A stretch of 64,000 bases of DNA from Bathymodiolus brooksi (lineage: Eukaryota; Mollusca; Bivalvia; Mytilida; Modiolidae). The stretch spans positions 35,449,804 through 35,513,803 of the forward strand of contig OY804579.1 of the NCBI GenBank assembly GCA_963680875.1. The letters are read 5' to 3'. The position numbers and the translations under genes are program-made. A model generated the notes under the pieces. The model saw nothing but the letters and a program-made list of their open reading frames with translations. It was not told where the DNA came from and did no database searches. This document shows positions 1 to 12,525 of this stretch, piece after piece (the first letter of the stretch is position 1; each line of letters starts with the position of its first letter).

Positions 1-959
1 ACTCCAGTTGTAGTGTGAGTTACATTGTTCTATCTGGATTGTCTGTTATAATTCTGTAATGTAGAGATTTAGTGTTTTACTCCCGTTGTTGTGTGAGTTA
101 CATTGTTCTATATGGATTGTCCGTTATCATTCTGTAATGTAGAGATTTAATGTTTTACTCCCGCTGTTGTGTGAGTTACATTGTTCTATATGGATTGCCT
201 GCTATAATTATGTAATGTAGAGATCTATTGCTTGACTCCAGTTGTAGTGTGAGTTACATTGTTCTATATGGATAGTCTGTTATAATTCTGTAGTGTAGAG
301 ATTTAGTGTTTTACTCCCGTTGTAGTGTGAGTTACATTGTTCTATATGGATTGTCTGTTATAATTCTGTAATGTAGAGATTTAGTGTTTTACTCCAGTTG
401 TTGTGTGAGTTACATTGTTCTATATGAATTGTCTGTTATAATTCTGTAATGTACAGATTTTGTGTTTTACTCCAGTTGTTGTGTGAGTTACATTGTTCTA
501 TATGGATTGTCTTTTATAATTCTGTAATGTAGAGATTTAATGTGTTACTCCAGTTGTTGTGTGAGTTACATTGTTCTATATGAATTGTCTGTTATAATTC
601 TCTAATGTAGAGATATAGTGTTTTACTCCAGTTGTTGTGTGAGATACATTGTTCTATATGGATTGTCTGTTATTATTCTGTAATGTAGAGATTTAATGTT
701 TTACTCCAGTTGTTGTGTGAGTTACATTGTTCTATATGGATAGACTGTTATAATTCTGTAATATAGAGATTTAGTGTTTTACTCCAGTTGTTGTGTGAGT
801 TACATTGTTTTATCTGGATTGTCTGTTATGATTCTGCAATGTAGAGATTTAGTGTTTTACTCCAGTTGTTGTGTGAGTTACATAGTTTTATCTGGATTTT
901 CTGTTATAATTCTGTAATGTAGAGATTTAGTGTTTTACTCCAGTTGTAGTGTGAGTTAC

Positions 960-2558
960 ATTGTTCTATCTGGATTGTCTGTTATAATTCTGCAATGTAA
1001 AGATTTAGTGTTTTACTCCAGTTGTTGTGTGAGTTACATACTTTTATCTGGATTGTCTGTTGTAATTCTATAATGTAGAGATTTAGTGTTTTACTCCAGT
1101 TGTTGTGTGAGTTACATTGTTCTATATGGATTGTCTGCTATAATTCTGCAATGTAGAGATTTAGTGGTTTACTCCCGTTGTTGTGTGAGTTACATTGTTC
1201 TATATGGATAGACTGTTATAATTCTGTAATATAGAGATTTAGTGTTTTACTCCAGTTGTTGTGTGAGTTACATTGCTTTATCTGGATTGTCTGTTATGAT
1301 TCTGCAATGTAGAGATTTAGTGTTTTACTCTAGTTGTTGTGTGAGTTACTTAGTTTTATCTGGATTGTCTGTTATAATTCTGTTATGTAGAGATTTAGTG
1401 TTTTACTCCCGTTGTTGTGTGAGTTACATTGTTCTATATGGATTGTCTGTTATCATTCTGTAGTGTAGAGATTTAGGGATTTACTCCCGCAGTTGTGTGA
1501 GTTACATTGTTCTATATGGATTGCCTGCTATAATTATGTAATGTAGAGATTTAGTGTTTTACTCCAGTTGTTGTGTGAGTTACATTGTTCTATATGGATA
1601 GTCTGTTATAATTCTGTAATGTAGAGATTTATTGCTTTACTCCAGTTGTTGTGTGAGTTACATTGTTCTATATGAATTGTCTATTATAATTCTGTAATGT
1701 AGAGATTTATTGCTTGACTCCAGTTGTTGTGTGAGTTACATTGTTTTATCTGGATTGTCTGTTATAATTCTGTAATGTAGAGATTTAGTGTTTTACTCCA
1801 GTTGTTGTGTGAGTTACATTGTTCTATCTGGATTGTCTGTTATAATTCTGCAATGTAAAGATTTAGTGTTTTACTCCAGTTGTTGTGTGAGTTACATACT
1901 TTTATCTGGATTGTCTGTTGTAATTCTATAATGTAGAGATTTAGTGTTTTACTCCAGTTGTAGTGTGAGTTACATTGTTCTATATGGATTGTCTGTTATA
2001 ATTCTGCAATGTAGAGATTTAGTGGTTTACTCCCGTTGTTGTGTGAGTTACATTGTTCTATATGGATAGACTGTTATAATTCTGTAATATAGAGATTTAG
2101 TGTTTTACTCCAGTTGTTGTGTGAGTTACATTGTTTTATCTGGATTGTCTGTTATGATTCTGCAATGTAGAGATTTAGTGTTTTACTCTAGTTGTTGTGT
2201 GAGTTACATAGTTTTATCTGGATTGTCTGTTATAATTCTGTTATGTAGAGATTTAGTGTTTTACTCCCGTTGTTGTGTGAGTTATATTGTTCTATATGGA
2301 TTGTCTGTTATCATTCTGTAGTGTAGAGATTGAGGGATTTACTCCCGCAGTTGTGTGAGTTACATTGTTCTATATGGATTGCCTGCTATAATTATGTAAT
2401 GTAGAGATTTAGTGTTTTACTCCAGTTGTTGTGTGAGTTACATTGTTCTATATGGATAGTCTGTTATAATTCTGTAATGTAGAGATTTATTGCTTTACTC
2501 CAGTTGTTGTGTGAGTTACATTGTTCTATATGAATTGTCTATTATAATTCTGTAATGT
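960..2558. repeat. 11-monomer (858-bp) tandem duplication inside the 78-bp satellite
   Basis: Private variants repeat at a spacing of 858 bp, which is 11 x 78. Examples are ACATACTTTTATC at 1,036 and 1,894, and the rare ATATGAATTGTCTATTATA block near 1,670 and 2,528. The two halves diverge just after about 1,700 and 2,558, which marks the edge of the duplicated block. This is a local higher-order repeat produced by unequal exchange or replication slippage. Confidence 0.85.
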
Positions 2559-4019
2559 AGAGATTTAGTGTTTTACTCCCGTTGTTGTGTGAGTTACATT
2601 GTTCTATCTGGATTGTCTGTTATAATTCTGTAATGTAGAGATTTAGTGTTTTACTCCAGTTGTTGTGTGAGTTACATTATTCTATATGGATAGACTGTTA
2701 TAATTCTGTAATGTAGTGATTGAGTGTTTTACTCCAGTTGTTGTGTGAGTTACATTGTTATATATGGATAGACTGTTATAATTCTGTAATGTAGAGATTT
2801 AGTGTTTTACTCCAGTTGTAGTGTGAGTTACATTGTTTTATCTGGATTGCCTGTTATAATTCTGTAATGTAGAGATTTAGTGTTTTACTCCAGTTGTTGT
2901 GTGAGTTACATTGTTTTATCTGGATTGTCTGTTATAATTCTGTAATGTAGAGATTTAGTGTTTTACTCCAGTTGTAGTGTGAGTTACATTGTTCTATCTG
3001 GATTGCCTGTTATAATTCTGTAATGTAGAGATTTAGTGTTTTACTCCAGTTATTGTGTGAGTTATATTGTTTTATCTGGATTGTCTGTTATAATTCTGCA
3101 ATGTAGAGATTTAGTCTTTTACTCCAGTTGTAGTGTGAGTTACATTGTTCTATCTCTATTGTCTGTTATAATTCTGCAATGTAGAGATTTAGTGTTTTAC
3201 TGCAGTTGTTGTGCGAGTTACATAGTTTTATCTGGATTGTCTGTTATAATTCTATAATGTAGAGATTTTTTTTTTACTCCAGTTGTAGTGTGAGTTACAT
3301 TGTTCTATCTGGATTGTCTGTTATAATTCTGTATTGTAGAGATTTAGTGTTTTACTCCAGTTGTAGTGTGAGTTACATTGTTCTATATGGATTGTCTGTT
3401 ATAATTCTGCAATGTAGAGATTTAGTGTTTTACTGCAGTTGGTGTTTGAGTTACATAGGTTTATCTGGACTGCCTGTTATAATTCTGTAATGTAGAGATT
3501 TAGCGTTTTACTCCAGTTGTTGTGTGAGTTACATTGGTCTATCTGGATTGTCTGTTATAATTCTGTAATACAGGGATGTAGTGTTTTACTGCAGTTGTTG
3601 TGGGAGTTACATAGTTTTATCTGGATTGTCTGTTATAATTCTGCAATGTAGAGATTTAGTGTTTTACTCCAGTTGTTGTGTGAGTTACATAGTTTTATCT
3701 GTATTGTCTGTTATAATTCTGTAATGTAGAGATTTAGTGTTTTACTCCAGTTGTTGTGTGAGTTACATTGTTCTATATGTATAGACTTTTATAATTATGC
3801 AATGTAGAGATTTAATGTTTTACTCCAGTTGTTTTGTGAGTTACATTGTTCTATATGGATAGACTGTTATAATTCTGTAATGTAGAGATTTAGTTTTTAC
3901 TCCAGTTGTTGTGTGAGTTACATTGTTTTGTCAGGATTGTCTGTTATAATTCTGTAATGTAGAGATTTAGTGTTTTACTCCAGTTGTTGTGTGAGTTACA
4001 TTGTTTTATCTGGATTGTC

Positions 4020-7000
4020 TGTAATAATTCTGTAATGTATAGATTTAGTCTTTTACTCCAGTTGTTGTGTGAGTTACATAGTTTTATCTGGATTGTCTGT
4101 AATAATTCTGTAATGTAGAGATTTAATGTTTTACTCCCGTTGTTCGGTGAGTTACATTGTTCTATAAGGATAGACTGTTATAATTCTGTAATGTAGGGAT
4201 TTAGTGTTTTACTCCAATTGTTGTGTGAGTTACATTGTTTTATCTGGATTGTCTGTTATAATTCTGCAATGTAGAGATTTAGTGTTTTACTCCAGTTGTT
4301 GTGTGAGTTACATTGTTTTATCTGGATTGTCTGTTATAATTCTGCAATTTAGAGATTTAGTGTTTTACTCTAGTTGTTGTGTGAGTTACATAGTTTTCTC
4401 TGGATTGTCCGTTAAAATTCTGTAATGTAGAGATTTAGTGTTTTACTCCAGTTGTTGTGTGAGTTACATTGTTCTATATGGATAGACTGTTATAATTCTG
4501 TAATGTAGAGATTTAGTGTTTTACTCCAGTTGTAGTGTGAGTTACATTGTTCTATATGGATTGTCTGTTATAATTCTGTAATGTAGAGATTTAGTGTTTT
4601 ACTCCAGTTGTTGTGTGCGTTACATTGTTTTATCTTGATTGTCTGTTATAATTCTGTAATGTAGAGATTGAGTGTTTTACTCCCGTTGTTCGGTGAGTTA
4701 CATTGTTCTATAAGGATAGACTGTTATAATTCTGTAATGTAGGGATTTAGTGTTTTACTCCAATTGTTGTGTGAGTTACATTGTTTTATCTGGATTGTCT
4801 GTTATAATTCTGCAATGTAGAGATTTAGTGTTTTACTCCAGTTGTTGTGTGAGTTACATTGTTTTATCTGGATTGTCTGTTATAATTCTGCAATTTAGAG
4901 ATTTAGTGTTTTACTCCAGTTGTTGTGTGAGTTACATAGTTTTCTCTGGATTGTCCGTTAAAATTCTGTAATGTAGAGATTTAGTGTTTTACTCCAGTTG
5001 TTGTGTGAGTTACATTGTTCTATATGGATAGACTGTTATAATTCTGTAATGTAGAGATTTAGTGTTTTACTCCAGTTGTAGTGTGAGTTACATTGTTCTA
5101 TATGGATTGTCTGTTATAATTCTGTAATGTAGAGATTTAGTGTTTTACTCCAGTTGTTGTGTGAGTTACATAGTTTTATCTGGATTGTCTGTTATAATTC
5201 TGTAATGTAGAGATTTAGTGTTTTACTCCAGTTGTTGTGTGAGTTACATAGTTTTATCTGGATTGTCTGTTATAATTCTGTAATGTAGAGATTTAGTGTT
5301 TTACTCCAGTTGTTGTGTGAGTTATATTGTTTTATCTGGATTGTCTGTTATAATTCTGTAATGTAGAGATTTAGTGTTTTACTCCAGTTGTTGTGTGAGT
5401 TACATTGTTTTATTTGGATTGTCTGTTATAATTCTGCAATGTAGAGATTTAGTCTTTTACTCCAGTTGTTGTGTGAGTTACATAGTGTTATCTGGATTGT
5501 CTGTTATAATTCTGTAATGTAGAGATTGAGTGTTTTACTCCAGTTGTTGTGCGAGTTACATTATTCTATATGGATAGACTGTTATAATTCTGTAATGTAG
5601 AGATTTAGTGTTTTACTCCCGTTGTTCTGTGAGTTACATTGTTCTATATGGATTGTCTGTTATAAGTCTGTAATGTAGAGATTTAGTGTTTTACTCCAGT
5701 TGTTGTGTGAGTTACATTGTTCTATATGGATTGTCTGTTATAATTCTGCAATGTAGAGATTTAGTGTTTTACTCCAGTTGTTGTGTGAGTTACATAATTT
5801 TATCTGGATTGTCTGTTATTATTCTATAATGTAGAGATTTAGTGTTTTACTCCAGTTGTTGTGTGAGTTACATTGTTTTATCTGGATTGTCTGTAATAAT
5901 TCTGTAATGTATAGATTTAGTCTTTTACTCCAGTTGTTGTGTGAGTTACATAGTTTTATCTGGATTGTCTGTAATAATTCTGTAATGTAGAGATTTAATG
6001 TTTTACTCCCGTTGTTCGGTGAGTTACATTGTTCTATAAGGATAGACTGTTATAATTCTGTAATGTAGGGATTTAGTGTTTTACTCCAATTGTTGTGTGA
6101 GTTACATTGTTTTATCTGGATTGTCTGTTATAATTCTGCAATGTAGAGATTTAGTGTTTTACTCCAGTTGTTGTGTGAGTTACATTGTTTTATCTGGATT
6201 GTCTGTTATAATTCTGCAATTTAGAGATTTAGTGTTTTACTCTAGTTGTTGTGTGAGTTACATAGTTTTCTCTGGATTGTCCGTTAAAATTCTGTAATGT
6301 AGAGATTTAGTGTTTTACTCCAGTTGTTGTGTGAGTTACATTGTTCTATATGGATAGACTGTTATAATTCTGTAATGTAGAGATTTAGTGTTTTACTCCA
6401 GTTGTAGTGTGAGTTACATAGTGTTATCTGGATTGTCTGTTATAATTCTGTAATGTAGAGATTGAGTGTTTTACTCCAGTTGTTGTGCGAGTTACATTAT
6501 TCTATATGGATAGACTGTTATAATTCTGTAATGTAGAGATTTAGTGTTTTACTCCAGTTGTTGTGTGAGTTACATTGTTCTATCTGTATTGTCTGTTATA
6601 ATTCTGCAATGTAGAGATTTAGTGTTTTACTCCAGTTGTTGTGTGAGTTACATAATTTTATCTGGATTGTCTGTTATTATTCTATAATGTAGAGATTTAG
6701 TGTTTTACTCCAGTTGTTGTGTGAGTTACATTGTTTTATCTGGATTGTCTGTAATAATTCTGTAATGTATAGATTTAGTCTTTTACTCCAGTTGTTGTGT
6801 GAGTTACATAGTTTTATCTGGATTGTCTGTAATAATTCTGTAATGTAGAGATTTAATGTTTTACTCCCGTTGTTCGGTGAGTTACATTGTTCTATAAGGA
6901 TAGACTGTTATAATTCTGTAATGTAGGGATTTAGTGTTTTACTCCAATTGTTGTGTGAGTTACATTGTTTTATCTGGATTGTCTGTTATAATTCTGCAAT

Positions 7001-8430
7001 GTAGAGATTTAGTGTTTTACTCCAGTTGTTGTGTGAGTTACATTGTTTTATCTGGATTGTCTGTTATAATTCTGCAATTTAGAGATTTAGTGTTTTACTC
7101 TAGTTGTTGTGTGAGTTACATAGTTTTCTCTGGATTGTCCGTTAAAATTCTGTAATGTAGAGATTTAGTGTTTTACTCCAGTTGTTGTGTGAGTTACATT
7201 GTTCTATATGGATAGACTGTTATAATTCTGTAATGTAGAGATTTAGTGTTTTACTCCAGTTGTAGTGTGAGTTACATTGTTCTATATGGATTGTCTGTTA
7301 TAATTCTGTAATGTAGAGATTTAGTGTTTTACTCCAGTTGTTGTGTGCGTTACATTGTTTTATCTTGATTGTCTGTTATAATTCTGTAATGTAGAGATTG
7401 AGTGTTTTACTCCCGTTGTTCGGTGAGTTACATTGTTCTATAAGGATAGACTGTTATAATTCTTTAATGTAGGGATTTAGTGTTTTACTCCAATTGTTGT
7501 GTGAGTTACATTGTTTTATCTGGATTGTCTGTTATAATTCTGCAATGTAGAGATTTAGTGTTTTACTCCAGTTGTTGTGTGAGTTACATTGTTTTATCTG
7601 GATTGTCTGTTATAATTCTGCAATTTAGAGATTTAGTGTTTTACTCCAGTTGTTGTGTGAGTTACATAGTTTTCTCTGGATTGTCCGTTAAAATTCTGTA
7701 ATGTAGAGATTTAGTGTTTTACTCCAGTTGTTGTGTGAGTTACATTGTTCTATATGGATAGAATGTTATAATTCTGTAATGTAGAGATTTAGTGTTTTAC
7801 TCCAGTTGTAGTGTGAGTTACATTGTTCTATATGGATTGTCTGTTATAATTCTGTAATGTAGAGATTTAGTGTTTTACTCCAGTTGTTGTGTGAGTTACA
7901 TAGTTTTATCTGGATTGTCTGTTATAATTCTGTAATGTAGAGATTTAGTGTTTTACTCCAGTTGTTGTGTGAGTTATATTGTTTTATCTGGATTGTCTGT
8001 TATAATTCTGTAATGTAGAGATTTAGTGTTTTACTCCAGTTGTTGTGTGAGTTACATTGTTTTATTTGGATTGTCTGTTATAATTCTGCAATGTAGAGAT
8101 TTAGTCTTTTACTCCAGTTGTTGTGTGAGTTACATAGTGTTATCTGGATTGTCTGTTATAATTCTGTAATGTAGAGATTGAGTGTTTTACTCCAGTTGTT
8201 GTGCGAGTTACATTATTCTATATGGATAGACTGTTATAATTCTGTAATGTAGAGATTTAGTGTTTTACTCCAGTTGTTGTGTGAGTTACATTGTTCTATC
8301 TGTATTGTCTGTTATAATTCTGCAATGTAGAGATTTAGTGTTTTACTCCAGTTGTTGTGTGAGTTACATAATTTTATCTGGATTGTCTGTTATTATTCTA
8401 TAATGTAGAGATTTAGTGTTTTACTCCAGT
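4020..8430. repeat. Nested multi-monomer duplications in the 78-bp satellite
   Basis: Shared rare variants show repeated block copying. ATGTATAGATTTAGTC occurs at 4,034, about 5,906 and 6,764 (spacings 24 and 11 monomers). TTGTTCGGTGAG recurs through the block. TGTTGTGCGAGTTACATTAT recurs with its GCGAG at 5,551, 6,487 and 8,203 (12 and 22 monomers). Two blocks starting near 4,204 and 4,750 recur 2,730 bp (35 monomers) downstream near 6,934 and 7,480. All spacings are exact multiples of 78. Confidence 0.85.
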
Positions 8431-11400
8431 TGTAGTGTGATTTACATTGTTCCATCTGGATTGTCTGTTATAATTCTGTATTGTAGAGATTTAGTGTTTT
8501 ACTCCAGTTGTAGTGTGAGTTACATTGTTCTAACTGTATTGTCTGTTATAATTCTGTAATGTAGAGATTTAGTGTTTTACGCCAGTTGTTGTGTGAGTTA
8601 CATAGTTTTATCTGGATTATCTGTTATAATTCTGTAATGTAGAGATTTAGTGTTTTACTCCAGTTGTTGTGTGTGTTACATTGTTCTATATGGATAGACT
8701 GTTATAATTCTGTAATGTAGAGATTTAGTGTTTTACTCCCGCTGTTGTGTGAGTTACATTGTTCTATTTAGATAGACTGTTATAATTCTGTAATGTAGAG
8801 ATTTAGTGTTTTACTCCAGTTGTTGTGTGATTTACATTGTTCTATATGGATATATTGTTATAATTCTGTAATGTAGAGATTTAGTGTTTTACTCCAGTTG
8901 TTGTGTGCGTTACATTGTTTTATCTGGATTGTCTGTAATAATTCTGTAATGTAGAGATTTAGTGTTTTACTCCAGTTGTTGTGTGAGTTACATTGTTTTA
9001 TTTGGATTGTCTGTTATAATTCTGTAATGTAGAGATTTAGTGTTTTACTCCAGTTGTTGTGTGTGTTACATTGTTCTATATGGATAGACTGTTATAATTC
9101 TGTAATGTAGAGATTGAGTGTTTTACTCCAGTTGCTGTGTGCGTTACATTGTTCTATCTGGATTGTCTGTTATAATTCTGTAATGTAGAGATTTAGTGTT
9201 TTACTCCAGTTGTTGTGTGAGTTATATTATTTTATCTGGATTGTCTGTTATAATTCTGCAATGTAGAGATTTAGTCTTTTACTCCAGTTGCTGTGTGCGT
9301 TACATTGTTCTATCTGGATTGTCTGTTATAATTCTGTAATGTAGAGATTTAGTGTTTTACTCGAGTTGCAGTGTGAGTTAAATTGTTCTATCTGGATTGC
9401 CTGTTATAATTCTGTAATGTAGAGATTTAGTGTTTTACTCCAGTTGTTGTGTGAGATACATTGTTCTATATGGATTGTCTGTTATAATTCTGTAATGTAG
9501 AGATTTAATGTTTTACTCCCGTTGTTATGTGAGTTACATTGTTCTATATGGATAGACTGTTATAATTCTGCAATGTAGAGATTTAGTGTTTTACTCCAGT
9601 TGTTGTGTGAGTTACATTGTTTTATCTGGATTGTCTGTTATAATTCTGCAGTGTAGAGAGTTAGTGTTTTACTCCAGTTGTTGTGTGAGTTACATTGTTT
9701 TATCTGGATTGTCTGTTATAATTCTGCAATGTAGAGATTTAGTGTTTTACTCCAGTTGTTGTGTGAGTTACATAGTTTTATCTGGATTGTCTGTTATAAT
9801 TCTGTAATGTAGAGATTTAGTGTTTTACTCCAGTTGTTGTGTGAGTTACATTGTTTTATCTGGATTGTCTGTTATAATTCTGCAATGTAGAGATTTAGTG
9901 TTTTACTCCAGTTGTTGTGTGAGTTACATTGTTCTATATGGATAGACTGTTATAATTCTTTAATGTAGAGATTGAGTGTTTTACTCCAGTTGTAGTGTGA
10001 GTTACATTGTTATATATGGATAGACTGTTATAATTCTGTAATGTAGAGATTTATTGTTTTACTCCAGTTGTTGTGTGAGTTACATTGTTTTATATGGATA
10101 GACTGTTATAATTCTGTAATGTAGAAATTTAGTGTTTTACTCCAGTTGTTGTTTGAGTTACAATGTTTTATCTGGATTGTCTGTTATAATTCTGCAATGT
10201 AGAGATTTAGTGTTTTACTCCAGTTGTTGTGTGAGTTACATAGTTTTATCTGGATTGTCTGTTATAATTCTGTAATGTAGAGATTTAGTGTTTTACTTCA
10301 GTTGTTGTGTGTGTTACATTGTTCTATATGGATATACTGTTATAATTCTGTAATGTAGAGATTTAGTGTTTTACTCCCGCTGTTGTGTGAGTTACATTGT
10401 TCTATTTAGATAGACTGTTATAATTCTGTATTGTAGAGATTTAGTGTTTTACTCCAGTTGTTGTGTGATTTACATTGTTCTATATGGATATATTGTTATA
10501 ATTCTGTAATGTAGAGATTTAGTGTTTTACTCCAGTTGTTGTGTGAGTTACATTGTTTTATCTTGATTGTCTGTTATAATTCTGTAATGTAGAGATTGAG
10601 TGTTTTACTCCAGTTGCTGTGTGCGTTACATTGTTCTATCTGGATTGTCTGTTATAATTCTGTAATGTAGAGATTTAGTGTTTTACTCGAGTTGCAGTGT
10701 GAGTTAAATTGTTCTATCTGGATTGCCTGTTATAATTCTGTAATGTAGAGATTTAGTGTTTTACTCCAGTTGTTGTGTGAGTTATATTGTTTTATCTGGA
10801 TTGTCTGTTATCATTCTGCAATGTAGAGATTTAGTCTTTTACTCCAGTTGTTGTGTGAGTTACATAGTTTTATCTGGATTGTCTGTTATAATTCTGTAAT
10901 GTAGAGATTTAGTGTTTTACTCCAGTTGTTGTGTGAGTTACATTATTCTATATGGATAGACTGTTATAATTCTGTATTGTAGAGATTTAGTGTTTTACTC
11001 CCGTTGTTGTGTGAGTTACATTGTTTTATCTGGATTGTCTGTTATAATTCTGTAATGTAGAGATTTAGTGTTTTACTCCAGTTGTTGTGTGAGTTACATT
11101 GTTTTATCTGGATTGTCTGTTATAATTCTGTAATGTAGAGATTTAGTGTTTTACTCCAGTTGTTTTGTGAGTTACATTATTCTATATGGATAGACTGTTA
11201 TAATTCTGTATTGTAGAGATTTAGTGTTTTACTCCCGTTGTTGTGTGAGTTACATTGTTTTATCTGGATTGTCTGTTATAATTCTGTAATGTAGAGATTT
11301 AGTGTTTTACTCCCGTTGTTGTGTGAGTTACATTGTTTTATCTGTATTGTCTGTTATAATTCTATAATGTAGAGATTTAGTGTTTTACTCCAGTTGTAGT

Positions 11401-11582
11401 GTGAGTTACATTGTTCTATATGGATAGATTGTTATAATTCTGTAATGTAGAGATTTAGTGTTTTACTCCAGTTGTTGCGTGCGTTACATTGTTTTATCTT
11501 GAATTTCTGTTATAATTCTGTAATGTAGAGATTTAGTGTTTTACTCCAGTTGTTGTGTGAGTTATATTGTTTTATCTGGATT

Positions 11583-11830
11583 GTCCAGTGTTTGTGACTG
11601 TCTAATGATTGTTCTCCATACCGTCCAGTGTTTGTGACTGTCTAATGATTGTTCCCCATACCTTCCAGTGTTTGTGACTGTCTAATGATTGTTCTCCATA
11701 CTGTCCAGTGTTTGTGACTGTCTAATGATTGTTCTCCATCGTCCAGTGTTTGTGACTGTCTAATGAGTGTTCTCCATCGTCCAGTGTTTATGACTGTCTA
11801 ATGAGTATTCTCCACCGTCCAGTGTTTGTG
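11583..11830. repeat. 41-bp minisatellite, about six units
   Basis: Four units of about 41 bp are followed by shorter units of about 38 bp. Each starts GTCCAGTGTTTGTGACTG and continues TCTAATGATTGTTCTCCAT. The array starts directly at the end of the 78-bp satellite and stops at GTCCAGTGTTTGTGAAACA. The two arrays share GATTGTC across the join, so the junction may have formed by microhomology. Confidence 0.95.
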
Positions 11831-12409
11831 AAACAATTAATTCATATTACAATGGCTACATTTCGTTATTCAGATCTTTAGTAAAGCAATAGAGTATAGT
11901 TATCCGGACATTTGAAGAGGAAATTTCGATTTTGTATGTCTTACCATCAGTTATTATTTTATCATTTGACAATTGTTATTGCTTATTACATATAGATGTC
12001 TTCAATCAGGAATTGAATGTTTGATGTTGGCATCAGTTCAAATCAGGAGTAAAAAATTTCAAATGTTATTGTATGTAGTACATATTTGTAATTTGAAAGA
12101 ACATGATGATAACTGAACTCCATTTGTAACTTGGCCATGAGATTATCTATCGTATTAAAATGTGATGCTCCTTTATTCTGACATGATAATAACTACGTTT
12201 TTCACAAAATAATTTTCAGCATAGTTATAGTGCCTGTCCCGAGCAAGGTCCTGGATTTCCTACGTCATACGTCGTGGTCTTTTTTATATTCAATGATTTG
12301 AGGTGAGAGGTGGTTGTTCGTTTTGCTGATATTGGTGGAATTGTTGACCATCACTCTTTAAACTTTCTCTTCATAACCTACTTAATTTGTAATGTCTTTC
12401 ACTATAATA
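11831..12409. other. AT-rich sequence without a supported gene
   Basis: No gene, long repeat or strong hairpin seen. The stretch around 12,228-12,360 (GTGCCTGTCCCGAGCAAGG and following) has the flavour of a mussel dispersed repeat, but I cannot delimit it. A 65-codon open frame at 12,310-12,507 crosses into the next repeat and shows no recognisable domain. Confidence 0.5.
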
Positions 12410-12525
12410 AAAACGTAGATATCATCCTTAGTGCGCATGACGCGTTTCTGGAACAACCTTCATCAGGTACGTTAAAAATCGAAAGATTGGAAAGCCAAAT
12501 ATTTTAAAGTGTTGGGAGCAATAAA
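12410..12525 (-). mobile_element. Hammerhead-associated dispersed family, 116-bp terminal fragment
   Basis: This is one of about twelve related copies in the window. Read on the minus strand, the family ends with the hammerhead-like core followed by a segment ending GATATCTACG and a short T run. Plus-strand landmarks here are AAAAACGTAGATATC, then ACGCGTTTCTGGAACAACC, then AAAGCCAAATA and GGGAGCAA. The inner part of the family is missing. No reverse transcriptase is present, so this is at best a non-autonomous or truncated copy. Confidence 0.8.
12431..12474 (-). ncRNA. Hammerhead-ribozyme-like motif
   Basis: The minus strand reads CGTAC, then CTGATGA, a stem-II region AGG-TTGTT-CCA, GAAAC, GC and GTC, then ATGCGC. 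The order matches a type I hammerhead: stem I, CUGAUGA, stem II, GAAA, a very short stem III, then the NUH cleavage triplet. Stem I can pair over about four positions with one wobble. Stem II has only two G-C pairs and an A-A mismatch at its base, so activity is doubtful. Self-cleaving motifs of this layout are known in Penelope-like elements and retrozymes. Confidence 0.5.

Larger units (their letters stand above)
1..11584. repeat. 78-bp satellite array, about 148 monomers, open at the left edge
   Basis: Head-to-tail monomers of 78 bp fill this stretch. Recognisable parts of each monomer are TTACTCCAGTTGTTGTG, GTGAGTTACATTGTT, GGATTGTCTGTTATAATTCT and GTAGAGATTTAG. Landmark variants recur at exact multiples of 78 bp, so the phase is almost unbroken over 11.5 kb. 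The only drift I found is a net loss of 2 bp between about 3,036 and 4,204. Short open frames of about 73 codons recur because 78 is divisible by 3 and some monomers carry CAA instead of TAA at one site; I do not regard them as genes. The array begins before the window, so its full length is unknown. I cannot match it to a named satellite. Confidence 0.97.

Noticed and set aside
1..11584. A family of about 73-residue membrane-like peptides
   Set aside because: They are identical satellite monomers with CAA in place of TAA; hydrophobicity follows from the T-rich unit.
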